A program made the position numbers and the translations under genes. 21,921 nt of DNA from Elusimicrobiota bacterium (lineage in GTDB: Bacteria; Elusimicrobiota; Elusimicrobia; UBA1565; JACRDR01): contig JACRDR010000025.1 in the NCBI GenBank assembly GCA_016212845.1, positions 1-21,921 on the forward strand, written 5' to 3'. The notes under the pieces are model-generated. The model was not told where the DNA came from and made no database searches. It saw only the letters and a list, made by a program, of their open reading frames with translations. Numbering within the stretch: position 1 is the first letter of the stretch; each line of letters starts with the position of its first letter. This document shows, in pieces, positions 14,760 to 21,921 of this stretch.

Positions 14760-14788
14760 TTGACGGTTTCGTGCATCGGGGTTAATCT
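14760..14788 (+). promoter_or_regulatory. Promoter of the response regulator gene, apparently leaderless
   Basis: The -35 TTGACG (14760-14765) and -10 TAATCT (14783-14788) are separated by exactly 17 nt. The expected RNA start (about 14795-14797) coincides with the ATG at 14797, and no ribosome site precedes the ATG. Confidence 0.6.
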
Positions 14789-14796
14789 GAGTCCGC

Positions 14797-15492
14797 ATGG
14801 GGCAAATTCGAGTCCTCGTAGTCGACGACGACCCTCTTGACCGAACTGCGTTTTGCTCCCAGCTCAATGCGCAAGGCTTCAATACGTTTTCCGCCGCTTC
14901 CGGTAGCGACGCTCTAAGAAAACTCAAAGAACTCCATGCCGACCTAGTGCTTGCCGACGTTGGAATGGCGGACATGGACGGGATTCAGCTCTTATGCGCG
15001 ATGCGAAAGGAACCGGAGCTCTCAGGGATCCCAGTGATTCTCATGACCGGTATCCCCGTGCCTTCCAGCATGCTTGAGGCCACCTCCGAAAGCCTCGGCT
15101 CCGGTCCGATCTATGTAAAGGGAGATACCCGGGAACTAGCCGACCGGATAAACCACACACTGCATCCACCGGCCGCGCCCGCGCGCAGCCCCAGTTCCAA
15201 CCGCCGAGGAAGTATATCGATCGATCCCCTGCGTCGTCAGGTATTCGTGGCGGGCCAATTGATTCCCCAACTTCCTCCTAAGCGATTCGATCTCCTGTTC
15301 GCCCTATTCAGGCGAACGGGCCCCGTTCCCCAGCAGGACCTGCTTGACGAAGTGTGGGGTCCGGAAGGCGACCTAAAAGTCGTTCAAATGACCACCGCGC
15401 GCCTTCGCGATGATCTCCGAAGATATCCCGAACTGCAAATCCGAACAGAAGCGCACAGCTACGAACTGCTGATCGACAGCCCGCCTCTCTAA
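14797..15492 (+). CDS. OmpR/PhoB-type response regulator (no adjacent sensor kinase)
   Basis: A 231-residue two-domain response regulator. The receiver domain (about 1-120) has the acidic pocket VVDDDP (Asp10-12), phosphoacceptor Asp54 in LVLADVGMADMDG, Thr84 in ILMTG and Lys108 in IYVKG, so all key residues are present. A Ser/Pro-rich linker leads to a winged-helix DNA-binding domain (about 137-227: SISIDPLRRQVFVAGQLI, LPPKRFDLLFALFRR, then VVQMTTARLRDDL as recognition helix). No histidine kinase is in the window, so it is an orphan whose partner lies elsewhere. Its position upstream of the exported-protein genes, which have their own promoter at 15530, makes them plausible targets. Confidence 0.9.
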   Translation: MGQIRVLVVDDDPLDRTAFCSQLNAQGFNTFSAASGSDALRKLKELHADLVLADVGMADMDGIQLLCAMRKEPELSGIPVILMTGIPVPSSMLEATSESLGSGPIYVKGDTRELADRINHTLHPPAAPARSPSSNRRGSISIDPLRRQVFVAGQLIPQLPPKRFDLLFALFRRTGPVPQQDLLDEVWGPEGDLKVVQMTTARLRDDLRRYPELQIRTEAHSYELLIDSPPL

Positions 15493-15529
15493 GTCCGGAC
15501 GTTTTCCCGACGACGGTAACAACTTGTGG

Positions 15530-15558
15530 TTGACAATTCTTTGACGTGGGGGTAGAAC
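15530..15558 (+). promoter_or_regulatory. Sigma70-type promoter ahead of the exported-protein genes
   Basis: The -35 TTGACA (15530-15535) and -10 TAGAAC (15553-15558) are 17 nt apart. The RNA start is predicted near 15565, leaving a leader of about 165 nt before the ATG at 15731 or 37 nt before the alternative ATG at 15602. The stretch 15559-15730 holds nothing else I can support. Confidence 0.65.
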
Positions 15559-15730
15559 AGGTTAAGCAGAAATGCGCAAGCTCTAGATTGGGCGACATCG
15601 GATGAAAACCTATTCCAGACCCTTGACCGCAGTTTCATTGATTCATTTGAGCCTGACGACGTTCAAGCTGAGTAAACGTCCCTCCCCCCAAGAATTCGGC
15701 CGCCGCCGTGCAGTGCCCGGCGGCGAGAGG

Positions 15731-16505
15731 ATGAGCCCGATTGGCATGATGGTGTGCGCGGTCATCCTTCTTGCGAGCCTGCGCGGGTCGGCATTTGCTG
15801 GCTCGGTCGATGTGCAGAAAACAACCTACTCGAAGGCGACAATTCAGTTCACGAAGCCGAGCTTCAGCGTAAAGTTATGGTCAAACCGCAGAGATTTTCG
15901 CAAAGGGAACGCCTGCGCGCCTTCTTTCTAAGTTCACCTTCTCCAGCGTTCCGTCCAACGCCCTCACGCTCAATTACGGCCAGCCCACTGGTTCGAATCT
16001 CCTAATTGCCGCAGAGTCTAACGTAGTCACGTGCAGCACTTATGCCGTGGTCACGGCAGCATTCGCGGGAACGCCCTTGAAGTCGATCTCAGGGACGATT
16101 CTTGTTCCAACGGGCGAGTACGCAATCCTGCAGGACTCGGGATACTGCACGCCTGTCGGCTGCTACTTCCATGACTACGACGTGCTGTTCAATAGCCCGG
16201 CAGGCATCAATCTGCAGGGCGTAATTGCGACGGAAACACTGGGTGCGAAGCAGACGGTCGGCGGTCTTCCGAACTGTCCGTACGGTGCCCCGGCGAATAC
16301 ATCCATTGAGCTTGCAAAGAGTCGTTCGTCGGGCCTATGGGGACTCAACGATATCCTGGCGACCCCAGGCGGCAGTATCTCAGAGCATTGCGCCGACCGC
16401 TATTCCCAAACAGTGAAGGCAGGTGCCTGCACCGTTCAGGTTAATACGCTTACCTTCGAGGCATGGGTCAACGGAGACCGAAGCATTACGAGGTCAGACG
16501 AATGA
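15731..16505 (+). pseudogene. Frameshifted gene for a secreted protein
   Basis: The first part reads MSPIGMMVCAVILLASLRGS, a clear signal peptide ending SAFAG, and continues VQKTTYSKATIQFTKPSF to SNRRDFRKGN before stopping at 15931. The next frame is open from 15873 to 16505 and continues naturally: AKGTPARLLSKFTFSSVP, then ILVPTGEYAILQDSGYC, ending at the TGA at 16505. Removing one T from the run TTTT at 15895-15898 joins them as SNRRDFAKGTPARLLSK, giving about 257 residues with signal peptide and a Cys-containing beta-rich body. The cause is either a real +1 mutation or an assembly error. No family is recognised. The stop overlaps the next start (ATGA), so the unit was once intact. An upstream in-frame ATG at 15602 gives an unlikely N-terminus. 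Confidence 0.7.
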
Positions 16506-17137
16506 TAAGGAATCCCCGCCCTATGATTGCGACCTTAGGCGCGCTGCTGCTCGGAACCAATCTGATGGCCGCAAGCCTTGAGGACGATCCCATCGCCGAG
16601 TTTCAAGCCGAGATTGGGCAGCGCGGAGCATTGTGCGGAAGTCTTAAGACGCCTTGCGGCAGTTTCACGTTCGAAACGCAAAGAAAGCCGAAGAGTCGCT
16701 TCGAGCTTAAGAAAGGAAGGATTCGCGATGTGCTTGCTGGTCTTTTGAGGAAGAATCCCTCCCACGAGTGGCAAGTCAAGGACGGAGTGATCAACATCTT
16801 GCCGAAGGCGAACCTCATAGGGCTTGATCGCGGAAAATCTCCGCTTAATCGGACGATTGCGGACCTTGAGATTTCAAGCATGACGACAGATCAGGCTGCT
16901 CAAAGGATTTTGCAGGAGAGTGGCCTGCCATCAGTCGGTCGCGCCCACATGGGCCCACCTGAAGAGTACGGCAAGGTTTCGCTTCATTTTAAAAAGGTGA
17001 CACTTCTTGAGGCGCTAAACCAGCTCGTAAAGACCGATGGGATGGCGGCCTGGGCCCTAGAGTACACGAAGGATAAGAAGTACGTGGTCGATATCCACTC
17101 TTGGAGAAGGCGCTCGGGCCGGGTCGGCCCGAGATAG
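16502..17137 (+). CDS. Exported protein with STN-like (secretin/TonB N-terminal-like) domains
   Basis: A 211-residue protein. The start at 16502 is chosen for the ATGA overlap with the preceding stop. The signal peptide is about residues 1-24 (MIATLGALLLGTNLMAASL). Two related modules follow. In the first, FELKKGRIRDVLAGLLRK leads into WQVKDGVINILP (about 70-103). In the second, VSLHFKKVTLLEALNQLVK leads into ALEYTKDKKYVVDIH (about 155-200). The beta-alpha-beta pattern 'sl.f...tl.eaL..l' is that of STN domains found at the N-termini of secretins and TonB-dependent receptors. No secretin or receptor barrel follows, so it would be a free-standing periplasmic STN protein. Its partner could be one of the adjacent exported proteins. 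Confidence 0.65.
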   Translation: MIRNPRPMIATLGALLLGTNLMAASLEDDPIAEFQAEIGQRGALCGSLKTPCGSFTFETQRKPKSRFELKKGRIRDVLAGLLRKNPSHEWQVKDGVINILPKANLIGLDRGKSPLNRTIADLEISSMTTDQAAQRILQESGLPSVGRAHMGPPEEYGKVSLHFKKVTLLEALNQLVKTDGMAAWALEYTKDKKYVVDIHSWRRRSGRVGPR

Positions 17138-17172
17138 AGAACGGCCAAATGCTTGGGGGGGGAAGGACGTTG

Positions 17173-18408
17173 ATGCAGTTTGAACGTCGTCAGACTCGCA
17201 TGAGGATCGGAAAGCTACTCGTTGCTCTGGCGGCCATCGCCGCCGTTGTCCTCGGCGGCGAGGCCGAGGCACAGAATTTCGTGGTCCCCGGAGAAGCCGT
17301 CACTGTCAACGTCCCCATCGAAAACGCGAGCGACAGCGGCGCGGCGATTCTTAACGTGCAAGTCACCATCACCGGAGGAGGGAACTTCGCGACCAACCTC
17401 ACAACAGCGACGGCAGCCTCCATTACCCCAGGAGCCGCCGCCACCCTCACGCCTTCCTTCGTCGTCAACCCAGCCGCCGCCGACGGCTCTTACTCGGTCA
17501 ACGTCCACACCGTCATCGATGATCTTGGAATCGATCCTCAGCCTACCGACATCCAAGTGACTTTTGAGATAGATACAGTCGACCCGGATCCCCACCAAGA
17601 AAGGGCAAGCGTTGATTCCCCACCCAATAGCAGCACCCACACCGCACGCGGCGGGGCGGTCGACCCGCCGCCGAGCTCGGGGTTATCATTTGCAGGTTTT
17701 AGTGGCTCCGCCTGTGCAACGCAATCCGCAGACCCACTTGGGGCGACTACTGCGGAGTTCGGGGCGGTGCCTCTTTCGACTGGCACTTGTACATTTTGCG
17801 CCCAGGATAGGGCGGGCAACTCGGCGTGCTCTACCTCCACCATCACCATCGGCCAGATGGTCATGTCGATGTGTGGAACAGGCCCGGTCAATACCAAGTG
17901 CGCGACCGGGCATGCCGTGACTACGGCGCAGCTGCTTGGCGGAGCCTCCTTCTATGTGAAGACGTTCGATGCGAATTATGGGATTACCTCGGGAAATCTG
18001 AGTCAGTTTTGCGCGCAGATGACCGTGAGCTCGCCGCTTGGCGGCGGGAATTGCGACTTGGTCAATGATGGGGGGTTTAATCGCGCAAGGCGAAGCTTCT
18101 TTGGGTCGGCGCAAAGCCTTGCAGGCGCCTCATTCCAGGTCAGCAATACATCCAACACCGCGGCAAACTTCGGAATAAACATCGAGCTATTCGTCTTCGA
18201 CTCCCTCGGCAATACGACCAACCCCAGCATCCCTTTTGAAGCCACCGAGTACAACCCGTCACTTTCTGATGTCGTGACCGGAAACTTTTCGGTCCCGGAA
18301 GTAAATCAGACCTATGACGTCCCCAGCCCCGCGGGATCTTATTCGGCATCGAAATACAAAGGGCCGGCCGGATCGAATCAATCGACCGCCGGGTCATACT
18401 GCTCTTGA
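17173..18408 (+). CDS. Secreted or surface protein with Ig-like domain and Cys-rich C-terminal part
   Basis: A 411-residue protein. The start at 17173 has GGAAGGA five nt upstream; ATG at 17200 is an alternative. A signal peptide ends near residue 28 (VALAAIAAVVLGGEAEAQ). Residues 30-130 form a beta-sandwich-like domain (VVPGEAVTVNVPIENASDSG, then ITPGAAATLTPSF), similar to CARDB/Ig-type surface domains. A Pro/Ser-rich linker (about 140-170) is followed by a Cys-containing region (GTCTFCAQDRAGNSAC; CGTGPVNTKCATGH) and a beta-rich C-terminus ending GSYCS. The even number of Cys suggests disulfides outside the cytoplasm. No sorting signal is recognised. It lies 35 nt after the STN-like gene, probably in the same transcript. 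Confidence 0.68.
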   Translation: MQFERRQTRMRIGKLLVALAAIAAVVLGGEAEAQNFVVPGEAVTVNVPIENASDSGAAILNVQVTITGGGNFATNLTTATAASITPGAAATLTPSFVVNPAAADGSYSVNVHTVIDDLGIDPQPTDIQVTFEIDTVDPDPHQERASVDSPPNSSTHTARGGAVDPPPSSGLSFAGFSGSACATQSADPLGATTAEFGAVPLSTGTCTFCAQDRAGNSACSTSTITIGQMVMSMCGTGPVNTKCATGHAVTTAQLLGGASFYVKTFDANYGITSGNLSQFCAQMTVSSPLGGGNCDLVNDGGFNRARRSFFGSAQSLAGASFQVSNTSNTAANFGINIELFVFDSLGNTTNPSIPFEATEYNPSLSDVVTGNFSVPEVNQTYDVPSPAGSYSASKYKGPAGSNQSTAGSYCS

Positions 18409-18434
18409 TCAGATTATTGGGCTTAGACTAGTAT
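18405..18434 (+). promoter_or_regulatory. Promoter of the barrel gene with a very short leader
   Basis: The -35 TTGATC (18405-18410) and -10 TAGTAT (18429-18434) are 18 nt apart. The RNA start is expected near 18441, about seven nt before the ATG at 18449. The -35 overlaps the end of the preceding gene. Confidence 0.5.
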
Positions 18435-18448
18435 CGTTGGTGGGCCCT

Positions 18449-19678
18449 ATGTGGCTTCTCTTCGAGTTTATAGCGGCCACAGCCGTCTTTGCTCAGACTG
18501 AGACGGCTCGTGGAGTCGACATTTCCTCGCGCCCGGTGGTCCCTATCGAAGGCTCCCGCCCGCTCGAATTGTCGCCGCAAACTACGGGGCCGGCCGAGAT
18601 CAAGATCCTCCAGAGTTTCTTTCAGGAAAACTCGACCCGCCTGATCCTGCAGAGCAACCAGGCTCTCGTCGTCGGCAACGACGTCTACGCGGGCGTCGAC
18701 GAAATCCCGGTGAATGTCGGCACCCTGCTGAGCAAATCCGGCGACTTCTACTATTACGCCGGCACCGCCAACGGGAGGGTCCGCTTCAAGACCGACGACT
18801 TGGTGCGGCTCGAGCGCACCAAGAGACTGTCCGTGGGGAGCGCGATCGCCTCAACGTTCGACCAGCAGGCGCTGTTCTCGCAGAAATATTTCGCTTCGAT
18901 CACGGCGGTGCAGGGCGATCGGGCGATGATCGATAAGGGGACCTTGCAGCGGGTTCACGAACGCGATCTCTACAGGATCTTCGACGAGAACGGAAAGTCG
19001 AAGGGAACGCTCGAAATCCAAGGGATCGGCGATCTTCAATCTTCCGGGCAGTTGTATTCGGGGTGGTGGAAGAAGAAGGCCTCGACCCCCGAGATGAAGC
19101 CGGGCGATAAGGCGGAATTTGTCGGACAGAGGAGGCTGCTCGCTCTGGGCGCGGTAGGAGGAAGCACTTTTGAGCGAAGGCAGATTTTCTACGCACAGGA
19201 CCAGGCACTGGGCGGCGGCCTCCTCTGGAATATCACGTTCTCGGACGGCTGGGGCGTCGAAATGCTGTTCGGCGAGTACGCTCGGAGCGGAACCGAATCG
19301 GTTACCACTCGCCTATTTTTCGCGCAGCGTGATTCCATCCGCAGCGAGCGTTCCGCCCACTTCATCGCGCCTCTTTGGCTGAAGAAGAACTTCTTTTTTC
19401 CTTCTCTGGTCTCCCCGTTCGTCGCGATGGGAGGAAGCTTCCTCGACGCGCGGCACTTCACCGAGATTTTCATCAGCAATGAAGGAAGGGGCGCCGAAGA
19501 CAAGCGCCGCCGCAGTATCGTTCCCATGGTCGGCGCGGGCATCGAGCTTTTTCCCAGCCGATTCTTCCGGCCGCGAATCGACGTGCGCCATTTCTTTGGA
19601 CCGCGAGTTTGGTCGAGCGGCAACGCGTTCCGAACAGAAAGCACTTTCTATTCGTTCGGCGTGATGACGGCCTGGTAG
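18449..19678 (+). CDS. Outer-membrane beta-barrel-like protein
   Basis: A 409-residue exported protein. The start at 18449 gives a compact signal peptide (MWLLFEFIAATAVFAQ), whereas the longer open frame back to 18314 overlaps the previous gene and its own promoter. Residues 40-120 hold a periplasmic part with two ILQS segments (KILQSFFQENSTRLILQSNQ) and the GNDVYAGVDEIPVNVGTLLS stretch, which also survives as a degraded copy at 14630-14731. Residues 120-225 contain a predicted beta domain (RVHERDLYRIFDENGKSKG). From about 230 the sequence alternates like amphipathic strands (WGVEMLFGEYARSGTESVTT; FVAMGGSFLDARHFTEIF) and ends with the aromatic terminus FYSFGVMTAW, typical of barrel proteins. 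The ligand or role is unknown. It converges with the toxin gene four nt away. Confidence 0.7.
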   Translation: MWLLFEFIAATAVFAQTETARGVDISSRPVVPIEGSRPLELSPQTTGPAEIKILQSFFQENSTRLILQSNQALVVGNDVYAGVDEIPVNVGTLLSKSGDFYYYAGTANGRVRFKTDDLVRLERTKRLSVGSAIASTFDQQALFSQKYFASITAVQGDRAMIDKGTLQRVHERDLYRIFDENGKSKGTLEIQGIGDLQSSGQLYSGWWKKKASTPEMKPGDKAEFVGQRRLLALGAVGGSTFERRQIFYAQDQALGGGLLWNITFSDGWGVEMLFGEYARSGTESVTTRLFFAQRDSIRSERSAHFIAPLWLKKNFFFPSLVSPFVAMGGSFLDARHFTEIFISNEGRGAEDKRRRSIVPMVGAGIELFPSRFFRPRIDVRHFFGPRVWSSGNAFRTESTFYSFGVMTAW

Positions 19679-19682
19679 GCGC

Positions 19683-20135
19683 CTACTCGCCGCTTTCTTG
19701 CTTTGCGATCCACTTCTTGGTGCGGGGATCGGCGGGGTCCGACGAAGTGGCCCCGCGCCGAAGCAGCGCCTTGAATTGCTCGTAGGGGTCGAGGCGGCTG
19801 CCGGCCTTCCGGAGGGCGTCGGCGGTGTTTAAGTACAGGAAGACGATGATGGGCGGCTTGTTCGAGAAGCAGAAGATGAGGCGGTAGCGGCCCAATCCGC
19901 GCTTGTAGCGCCGGAATTTTCGAAGCTCGTCGTGAAGCAGGTACTCGGGGCGGGCGGGGTCTTCCTCGCCTTCACTTTCGGCGTTGCGAATTCGGACGGC
20001 GAGCTCGACCGTCTCATGCCGCGCGAAGTCCTCGGGAGAAAGTTGGGCCTTGAGCTCCCGAACCCGGTCTTTCAGCTCCTGGATTCGTTGGTAGTAGAGC
20101 TCGTGGTAGCGGACGAGAAACTTACTCTTCGTCAC
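19683..20135 (-). CDS. YhaV-type toxin (RelE-like ribonuclease)
   Basis: A 150-residue protein. The start is placed at GTG 20135 (MTKSKFLVRYHELYY), which lies inside the end of the antitoxin gene with a 14-nt overlap; the frame extends further but only through antitoxin sequence. YhaV toxins are about 154 residues. The diagnostic core is present: DPARPEYLLHDELRKFRRYK, GLGRYRLIFCFSNKPPIIVF and LYLNTADALRKAGSRLDPYE, followed by FKALLRRG. YhaV is an mRNA/rRNA-cleaving endoribonuclease neutralised by the AbrB-type antitoxin PrlF. The overlapping order antitoxin-toxin is standard for such modules. The C-terminus KKWIAKQESGE is a short extra tail. Confidence 0.87.
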   Translation of the reverse strand: MTKSKFLVRYHELYYQRIQELKDRVRELKAQLSPEDFARHETVELAVRIRNAESEGEEDPARPEYLLHDELRKFRRYKRGLGRYRLIFCFSNKPPIIVFLYLNTADALRKAGSRLDPYEQFKALLRRGATSSDPADPRTKKWIAKQESGE

Positions 20136-20412
20136 CCGGAACGTCCCTGAGAAGCTCGTCCCACTCTTTGTCCCATACTTCTTTTGCGCCCCGCAGCTTG
20201 GCGGGCCGCTGCATCGCATCCTGAAGGAGAGCGGCGACAAAGGTCTTGAACTCGGGCTCTTGCTCCATCGAATCCAACTCGCGCTTGGCCGAGATCACGA
20301 TTCGGTCTTGCTGCCGTTCGATCACGACGGTTTTTGCGTGAAGGTCCCGCACGAACGAAATCGGCAGATCCACCGCGTAGCTGCCGCCGTGCTTAAAGAG
20401 CTTCTTTTGCAT
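20122..20412 (-). CDS. AbrB/PrlF-like antitoxin
   Basis: A 96-residue protein. Residues 1-43 form a swapped-hairpin AbrB-type DNA-binding domain (MQKKLFKHGGSYAVDLPISF, then TVVIERQQDRIVISAK). The C-terminal half is acidic and likely disordered until it wraps around the toxin (EPEFKTFVAALLQDAM, WDKEWDELLRDVPGDEE). The pairing with a YhaV-like toxin fits PrlF/YhaV-type modules. Antitoxin-toxin complexes normally repress their own promoter, and the TATATA repeats in the promoter are a candidate site. The mRNA probably starts at the A of the ATG (see promoter). Confidence 0.85.
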   Translation of the reverse strand: MQKKLFKHGGSYAVDLPISFVRDLHAKTVVIERQQDRIVISAKRELDSMEQEPEFKTFVAALLQDAMQRPAKLRGAKEVWDKEWDELLRDVPGDEE

Positions 20413-20418
20413 GGATAG

Positions 20419-20447
20419 AGTATATACGAAGATATATATTTTTTCAA
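20419..20447 (-). promoter_or_regulatory. Toxin-antitoxin promoter, predicted leaderless, with repeat operator
   Basis: The -35 TTGAAA (20447-20442) and -10 TATACT (20424-20419) are 17 nt apart. The twelfth base from the start of the -10 is 20412, the A of the antitoxin ATG, and no ribosome site lies upstream. TATATACGAAGATATATA (20421-20438) fills the spacer as an imperfect inverted repeat, a likely operator. Confidence 0.68.
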
Positions 20448-20464
20448 ACCCCAGCGATTGCGGT

Positions 20465-20470
20465 TATACT
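20465..20470 (+). promoter_or_regulatory. Possible -10 element for the BamA-like gene
   Basis: TATACT lies 26 nt before the GTG start. The -35 position 17 nt upstream (TTTCAA, 20442-20447) is poor and coincides with the -35 of the divergent antitoxin promoter, so the two promoters may compete. Confidence 0.4.
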
Positions 20471-20496
20471 CGGAATTTCATAGACTTTCTCTTGGC

Positions 20497-21921
20497 GTGA
20501 CGCACGCGCTTCTCGCTCTTCTTCTCGGTACTTCCGGCGTTTCCGCCCTTGCGCAGACCGCGCAGGAGACGTCGGTTTCGACCGTCCCGGTAAAATCAGA
20601 AAAAGCGCAACGAATACTTGCGCAAATTAACTTTCTGGGGCTCAAAAGATTGGACGAGAGCGCGTTGAAGTCAAAGCTTCGGGCCAAGGAGATGGCCCCC
20701 TACGCCCCCGAGGACAAGGCCTTCGACATGGCCAGCCTCCTGGCATCGGGCGAATTCGTGTCGGTCCACATGAACGAAGTGGACCTTTCCCCCACCGCTT
20801 TCCGCCTGGATATCGAGGTGCAGGAGGCCACGAAGGTCGCCCCCTCGACCCAGCCGGCCGAGATCACCGATCTTTCGACCGCGACCGTGGTCGTTTCCAC
20901 CCGGGCCGCCGTTCCGCCGATGCGCCGCCCCAATTGGACGCCGCGTCCGACCCCGAACGTCGTGCCGCCCGGCCAGGAAGGCATCCCTCAGCCGCCGTGG
21001 GTGATCGGCGAGATCGCGGTCACCGGCAACCGCCACGTGAAGTTCAACGTCATCCGCGGCCAGGTGAAGGCGCGAAAGGGCGATCTGTACGAAAGATCCG
21101 ATCTCGACCGCGACGTGCAGTCCCTCCTGGCGATGGGCTCCTTCGAGCGAGTGGCGGCCGACATCCATCCCTTGGGGCAGCCCGTTCCCGAGCATCTCGC
21201 GGAGTCCGCGGGTTCGACCTCGACTATCCGGATCACCTTCCAGGTCGAGGAAAAGGCCCTCATTCGCAAGATCAAGTATTCCGGCAACAAGAAGATGAGC
21301 AAGGGCAAGCTCTCGGACGAGATCACGCTGAAGGAGAAGGACCCCCTCGACCGCGTGAAGCTGCGCACCGACGAGGACAAGATCCTCGAGGCGTACAAGA
21401 AGAAGGGTTATATCCACGCGGTCGTCGACTCCAAGGTCGACGTCGACACCAAGGAAGCCAAGGCCGACGTCACCTTCGTCCTCGACGAAGGCCCGCAGTC
21501 CCTGATCCGCGGCGTCGAGTTCGAGGGCCTCACCGCTTTCAAGCGCAAGAAGATCGCCAAGCAGATGACGAACAAGGCGAAGGGCTGGTTCAAGAACGGC
21601 GTCTATCAGGAGAAGGACCTCGAGACCGACAAGAAGAAGATCGAGACCCTTTACCAAAACAACGGCTACTCCGACTTCAAGATCACGGACACGAGCGTCA
21701 CCTTCAGCGACGACCAGAGCGCGGTCTTCATCAAGTTGACGTTCGACGAAGGCCGCCAGTACCGCTTCGGCGCGACCACGTTCTCGGGCTACAGCACCTA
21801 CGCCTCCACCGATCTCGTGAAGACGATCGACTACCGGCGCGGCAAGATCTTCAACGAGGAGAAGTTCAAGCAGACGATCCAGAACATCCAGGAGCTCTAC
21901 GCCGAGCGCGGCCGCCTGAAG
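20497..21921 (+). CDS. bamA: BamA/Omp85 family outer-membrane assembly protein, N-terminal part
   Basis: Open from GTG 20497 to the window edge (475 codons). BamA inserts beta-barrel proteins into the outer membrane. A signal peptide is visible (THALLALLLGTSGVSALAQ). POTRA-like repeats follow with the family pattern: INFLGLKRLDESALKSKL (about 47-64), a Pro-rich insert at about 138-168, then IGEIAVTGNRHVKFNVIRG (169-187), IRKIKYSGNKKMSKGKLSDE (about 257-276), IRGVEFEGLTAFKRKKIAK (about 336-354) and YRFGATTFSGYSTYASTDLV (about 422-441). Five POTRA domains is the normal BamA number. The Pro-rich linker between the first two is unusual. GTG is the only in-frame start, and its ribosome site is weak. 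The barrel lies outside the window. Confidence 0.9.
   Translation, partial: MTHALLALLLGTSGVSALAQTAQETSVSTVPVKSEKAQRILAQINFLGLKRLDESALKSKLRAKEMAPYAPEDKAFDMASLLASGEFVSVHMNEVDLSPTAFRLDIEVQEATKVAPSTQPAEITDLSTATVVVSTRAAVPPMRRPNWTPRPTPNVVPPGQEGIPQPPWVIGEIAVTGNRHVKFNVIRGQVKARKGDLYERSDLDRDVQSLLAMGSFERVAADIHPLGQPVPEHLAESAGSTSTIRITFQVEEKALIRKIKYSGNKKMSKGKLSDEITLKEKDPLDRVKLRTDEDKILEAYKKKGYIHAVVDSKVDVDTKEAKADVTFVLDEGPQSLIRGVEFEGLTAFKRKKIAKQMTNKAKGWFKNGVYQEKDLETDKKKIETLYQNNGYSDFKITDTSVTFSDDQSAVFIKLTFDEGRQYRFGATTFSGYSTYASTDLVKTIDYRRGKIFNEEKFKQTIQNIQELYAERGRLK

Noticed and set aside
14600..14776. A 58-codon minus-strand frame (MHETVKPRRIRRIHP..) upstream of the HTH gene, a possible small toxin
   Set aside because: It lies antisense to the decayed barrel-gene fragment, has no ribosome site, no toxin motif and an Arg/Asp-rich shadow-like composition.
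19675..19686. Perfect palindrome GTAGGCGCCTAC between the barrel and toxin genes
   Set aside because: It is made of the two convergent TAG stop codons and neighbouring bases. There is no T-run and no sign of a terminator or attachment site.
1..21921. CRISPR arrays, insertion sequences, integrases, rRNA and tRNA genes
   Set aside because: I saw no regularly spaced repeats, no transposase or integrase motifs and no RNA gene structures in the window.

Overview
The window is GC-rich, densely packed bacterial chromosome with a diderm (Gram-negative) envelope. It carries the type IV pilus alignment subcomplex (pilMNOP with the start of pilQ) and the start of a BamA-type outer-membrane assembly gene. 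Gene content and style suggest an uncultured lineage such as Elusimicrobiota. That placement is an inference of low confidence, because no rRNA or tRNA gene is present.

Layout. (1) 1-3583, minus strand: pilM-pilN-pilO-pilP-pilQ, with start and stop codons overlapping or one base apart; pilQ runs off the left edge. (2) 3584-3885: divergent control region. On the minus strand it holds a strong promoter followed about 65 nt later by a strong intrinsic terminator, which is either a small RNA gene or an attenuator ahead of pilM. (3) 3886-11091, plus strand: seven genes with every junction overlapping by 1-4 nt: HAD hydrolase, nucleotidyltransferase, ATP-grasp enzyme, class III PLP aminotransferase, Gfo/Idh/MocA oxidoreductase, a CDP-alcohol phosphotransferase with a degenerate nucleotidyltransferase N-terminus, and myo-inositol-phosphate synthase. 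I read this as a pathway that makes, oxidises, aminates, CTP-activates and transfers an inositol-derived head group. This is the most interesting system here. Two hypothetical genes and a polytopic GT-C-like membrane protein follow on the same strand up to 13764 and may belong to the same unit.

(4) 13761-20412 is an accessory region. It holds a small secreted protein, a HigA-like HTH regulator with a palindromic operator, and a stand-alone OmpR-type response regulator. Next comes a set of exported proteins: one frameshifted gene, one STN-like protein, one Ig-like surface protein and one outer-membrane barrel-like protein. An AbrB/YhaV-type toxin-antitoxin pair closes the region. A roughly 30-codon remnant of a relative of the barrel gene lies at 14630-14731, about 4 kb upstream of the intact gene. 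Several promoters here sit directly on the start codon, implying leaderless or nearly leaderless mRNAs. (5) 20497-21921: start of the BamA-like gene, which leaves the window on the right.

All functions are read from motifs and context only; no database search was possible.
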